From Paragordius varius (lineage: Eukaryota; Nematomorpha), in assembly GCA_964247055.1 (NCBI GenBank), contig OZ176060.1:930001-994000 (forward strand): 64,000 nucleotides of DNA. Direction: 5' to 3'. This document shows positions 60,456-64,000 of the stretch, piece after piece (position 1 is the first letter of the stretch; every line of letters starts with the position of its first letter). Below the pieces are notes generated by a model. It was not told the DNA's origin. It did not search any database and saw only the letters and a program-made list of their open reading frames with translations. The translations under genes were made by a program, and so were the position numbers.

Positions 60456-63400
60456 CTAGTGTTAAATTCTTGTTAAATCAATAAATTTTTTTAAAAAAAT
60501 CCAAAAATAATCTTTATAATAGTTAATAAAAGGTTTTTTTTATTTAAAAAATTTTTTTTGACTGGAAAAATTACCAAATAATACATATTTTACAAAATTT
60601 CAAAATATTCCATCTTAAACCTGAAGAATTATTTATAAAATGTAATGATTAATAAAAAGGTTTTTTATATTGACTGGAAAATTACCAAATAATATTTATG
60701 AATCTCATAATTTTCAAAAATAAATTCCATCTTTTAAATCTAAGAGTAATCTATAATAAAAACTCTAGAAAATTAAAATTATTTTTTGATTGATGAAAAT
60801 TTCTAAATAATAGCTAATATGAAATTTCATAAAGTTTCAAAAATATTCATTCCATCTTTTATAAATAAAAGAAGAATTATTTAAAACAAAGAAATCTCGA
60901 AATAAAATCATTTCTTGTTTAATAAATTTTCAAAAATAAATAAATTTCTTTAAAAAATCCAAAAATAATCTTTATATTAGTTAATAAAAACTCTAGAAAT
61001 TTGAATCATTTCTTGTTAAATAAATTAATTTTTCTTTTAAAATTCTCTTTTAAATGCAAAATGTTTGATTAATAAAAAAGTTTTTAAATGGAAAATTACC
61101 AAATAATAGCTAATATGAAATTTCACAAATTTTCAAAAATATTTATTCCATCTTATAAATTTAAAAGAAGAATTATCTAAAATAAGGAAATATCGAAAAT
61201 TGAAATCAATTCTTGTTGAATAAATTTTTTTAAAAATGCAAAAATTATAAATTAAAGGTTTTTTTTGACTGTAATATTACCAAATAATAGATATTTTACA
61301 AAATTTCAAAAATAAATTCCATCTTTAAGAAGAATTATTTATAAAACTCAAAAATAAAAAAGTTTTGAATGGAAAATTACCAAATAATAGTTAATATGAG
61401 ATTTCATAAATTTCAAAAATATTTATTCCATCTTTTGAATCTAAAAGAATTATTTATAAAACTCGAAAATTAAAATCATTTTTTGTTAAATGAATAATTT
61501 CTTGTTAAATTAATAATTTTTTTAAAAAAAATATAAAAAGTTTGATTTATTAATAAAAAGTTTTTTTAGATTGATGAAAATTACCAAATAATAGCTAATA
61601 TGAAATCTAACATTTTAAAAATAAAAAATTTAAGAAGAATTATCTAAAACAAAGAGAAATCTAAAATATATTCTTGTTTAAAAAAAAATTTCTTTTATGC
61701 TCTTTTAAATTTAAAAAAAAATTATCTAAAACTCAAAAATAAAAGGTTTTTTTGATTGGAAAATTACTAAATAATAGTTAATAATAATCTCATAAATTTC
61801 AAAAAATAAATTCCATCTTTAAGAAGAATTATCTATAAAACTAAAAAGTCTCGAAAACTAAAATCATTTCTTGTTAAATGAATAAATATATTTAAAAAAA
61901 ATCCAAAAATAATCTTTATAATAGTTAATAAAAGGTTTTTTTGATTGAAGAAAATTACCAAATAATAGATATTTTACAAAATTTCATAATTTTCAAAATA
62001 AATTCCATCTTTAAGAAGAATTATCTAAAACAAAAAGATTTTCAAAAATTAAAATCATTTCTTATTGAAAAAATATTTTTTTTAAAAAATCCAATATTTT
62101 TTTTATAACAGTTAATAAAAGGATTTTTTTAACTGGAAAATTACCAAATAATAGATATTTTATAAACTTTTAAAAATGAATTCCATTTTATAAATCTTAG
62201 AAGAATTATTTATAAAACTCGAAAATAAAAACCATTTCTTGTTAAATTAATGATTTTTTATAATAAATTCCATCTTTTAAATTAAAGAAGAATTATCTAA
62301 AATAAAATTCGAAAATAAAAAGGTTTTTTTGATTTATGAAAATTACCAGATATTAGCTGATATACTCATAACTTTTAATAATAAATCCATCTTTAAGAAG
62401 AATTATTTATAAAACTCGAAAATAAAAAGGTTTTTTTACTGGAAAATTACCAAATAATAGATATTTTACAAAATTTCAAAAATAAATTCCATCTTTAAGA
62501 AGAAATATTTATAAAACTCGAAAATAAAAAAATTTTTTAAATGCTCTCTTAAGTGGAAAATGACCAAATAATAGCTAATATGAAATTTCATATTCAAAAA
62601 AATTATTCCATTTTTTAAATTTAAAAGAAGAATTATTTATAAAACTTAAAAATAAAAAATTTTTTTTTACTGGAAAATTACTAAATAATAGCTAATATGA
62701 AATTTATTAAATTTTCTAAAAATAAAAATATTTATTCCATATTTTAAATTTAAAAGAAGAATTATTTAAAATAAAGAAATATTCTAGAAAATTAAATCAA
62801 TTCTTGTTAAATTAATAAATTTTTTTTTTAAAAAATTATTTTTTGTTAAATGAAATAATTTTTTTTAAAAATAAATTTCTTTAAAAAAAATCAAAAATAG
62901 ATAATCTTAAATTTTATAAACTTTCAAAAATATTTATTCCATCTTTAAGAAGAATTATTTATAAAACTCAAAAATAAAAAGTTTTTTTGATTGGAAAATT
63001 ACTAAATAATAGATATTTTACAAAATTTCAAAAATAAATTCCATCTTTAAGAAAAATTATTTATAAAACTCGAAAATAAAAAATTTTTTTTGATTGATGA
63101 AAATTATCAAATAATAGATATTTTACAAAATTCAAAAATAAATTCCATCTTTAAGAAGAATTATTTATAAAACTCGAAAATAAAAATGTTTTTTGTGACT
63201 AGAAAATTACCAAAAAGTAACTAATTTGAAATCTTAAAAATTTTCAAAAATATTTATTCCATCTTTTAAATCTAAGAAGAATTGTCTAAAACAATAAACT
63301 CTAGAAAACTAAATCATTTCTTGTTGAAAAAATAAATTTTTCTTTTAAAAATGCTTTTTTCAAAAATGTAATGATTAATAAAAAGTTTTTTTGATTGATG

Positions 63401-64000
63401 AAAATTACCAAATAATAGATATTTTAAGAAATTTCAAAAATATTTAAAAATTTAGAAGTAGCTATAATAAATATCTAGAAAATTATTTCATTTCTTGTTA
63501 AATTAATAATTTATATAAAAAAATTCATAAATAATCTTTATAAAACTCGAAAATATAAAAGTTTTTTTACTGGAAAATTACTAAATAATAGCTAATATGA
63601 AATTCCATAATTTTTAAAAATAATTATTCCATCTTTTAAATCTCAAAAGAAGAATTATCTAAAACAAACTCGAAAACTAAAAAAGTTTTTTAAACTAGAA
63701 AATTACCAAAAAATTTCTTTTAAAATAATTCAAAAACGAAATAGTCTCGAAAATTAAAATCAATTTGTTGAATTAATAAATTTTTCATTTAAAAATATTC
63801 CTTTTAAATCCAAAAAGAAGAATTATCTAAAACAAAGAGGTCTCGAAAACTAAAATCATTTCTTGTTAAATGAATAAATTTTTCTTAAAAAAATCCAAAA
63901 ATAATCCATATAATAGTTAATAAAAGGTTTTTTTTATTAATAAAAAAACTTTTTTTGACTGGCAAATTACCAAATAATAGATATTTTACAAAATTTCAAA
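60456..64000. repeat. Satellite C array, block 5 (runs off the window)
   Basis: Mixed units to the end of the window. The cleanest 102-bp short units are here: CTTTAAGAAG at 62391 and again at 62493, with ACTCGAAAATAAAAAGG, AAATTACCAAATAATAGATA and TTTTACAAAATTTCAAAAAT between. A run of similar short units lies near 62940-63190. No gene is visible. Confidence 0.88.

Noticed and set aside
1-64000. Organelle or endosymbiont DNA, suggested by the extreme AT content
   Set aside because: No rRNA, tRNA, ribosomal or respiratory gene appears in 64 kb. Layered satellites with a TA-flanked MITE family are typical of nuclear heterochromatin.

Overview
This window is an extremely AT-rich (well over 80 % A+T by eye), gene-free stretch of eukaryotic-type heterochromatin built almost entirely from tandem repeats. 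I found no protein gene, rRNA or tRNA I can support. The longest open frames are under 90 codons and lie inside repeat monomers. The terminal-inverted-repeat element described below, the homogenised satellite with higher-order repeats, and the interleaved arrays point to a nuclear, probably pericentromeric or otherwise heterochromatic, region. The lineage cannot be fixed from the sequence; an AT-rich invertebrate or fungal genome would fit, and that is inference only.

Layout. Satellite A (long monomer about 200-240 bp, short form about 125 bp; hallmark box GCGAGTATATAC and motif AACTCGAAAA) fills 1-13655, 30885-34300, 41931-43833, 48848-52454 and 53669-60455. Satellite C (about 102 bp short and 205-215 bp long units; hallmarks AAAATTACCAAATAATAG and AAATTCCATCTTT) fills 28291-30884, 39285-41930, 43834-48847, 52751-53668 and 60456-64000. 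Satellite B is one 13.4-kb array of a 52-bp monomer at 14380-27796, about 250 copies. It has a decayed left edge, a homogeneous core, traceable 416-, 500- and 661-bp internal duplications, and an abrupt right edge. Between about 34.3 and 39.3 kb is a patchwork of smaller, older repeat families (F, G, H, D, I) plus a hairpin-forming 18-mer that recurs every 1 kb.

Embedded in satellite A are twelve copies (ten with both ends traceable, two truncated) of one non-autonomous DNA transposon (MITE). It has TA target-site duplications, a CAGT terminus and a pogo/Tigger-like right end (CAGTGAAAACTGTGAATTTA read inward). All twelve have the same orientation, and nearly all sit at the same point of the satellite monomer, followed by the same short monomer type. 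One insertion was therefore most likely captured and then amplified as part of the satellite. Each copy carries a different number (about 1 to 8) of a 137-141-bp internal unit, which explains the length ladder from 539 to 1380 bp.

The most interesting candidate is this captured MITE. Its right-hand 36 bp is the most uniform sequence in the satellite A blocks, and it is a pogo-type end; the pogo transposase family gave rise to CENP-B-like centromere proteins. Other points worth a second look are the near-identical C-to-A junction found twice 18 kb apart, the ACTCGAAAA motif shared by three unrelated repeats, and hairpins whose two arms change together between copies.
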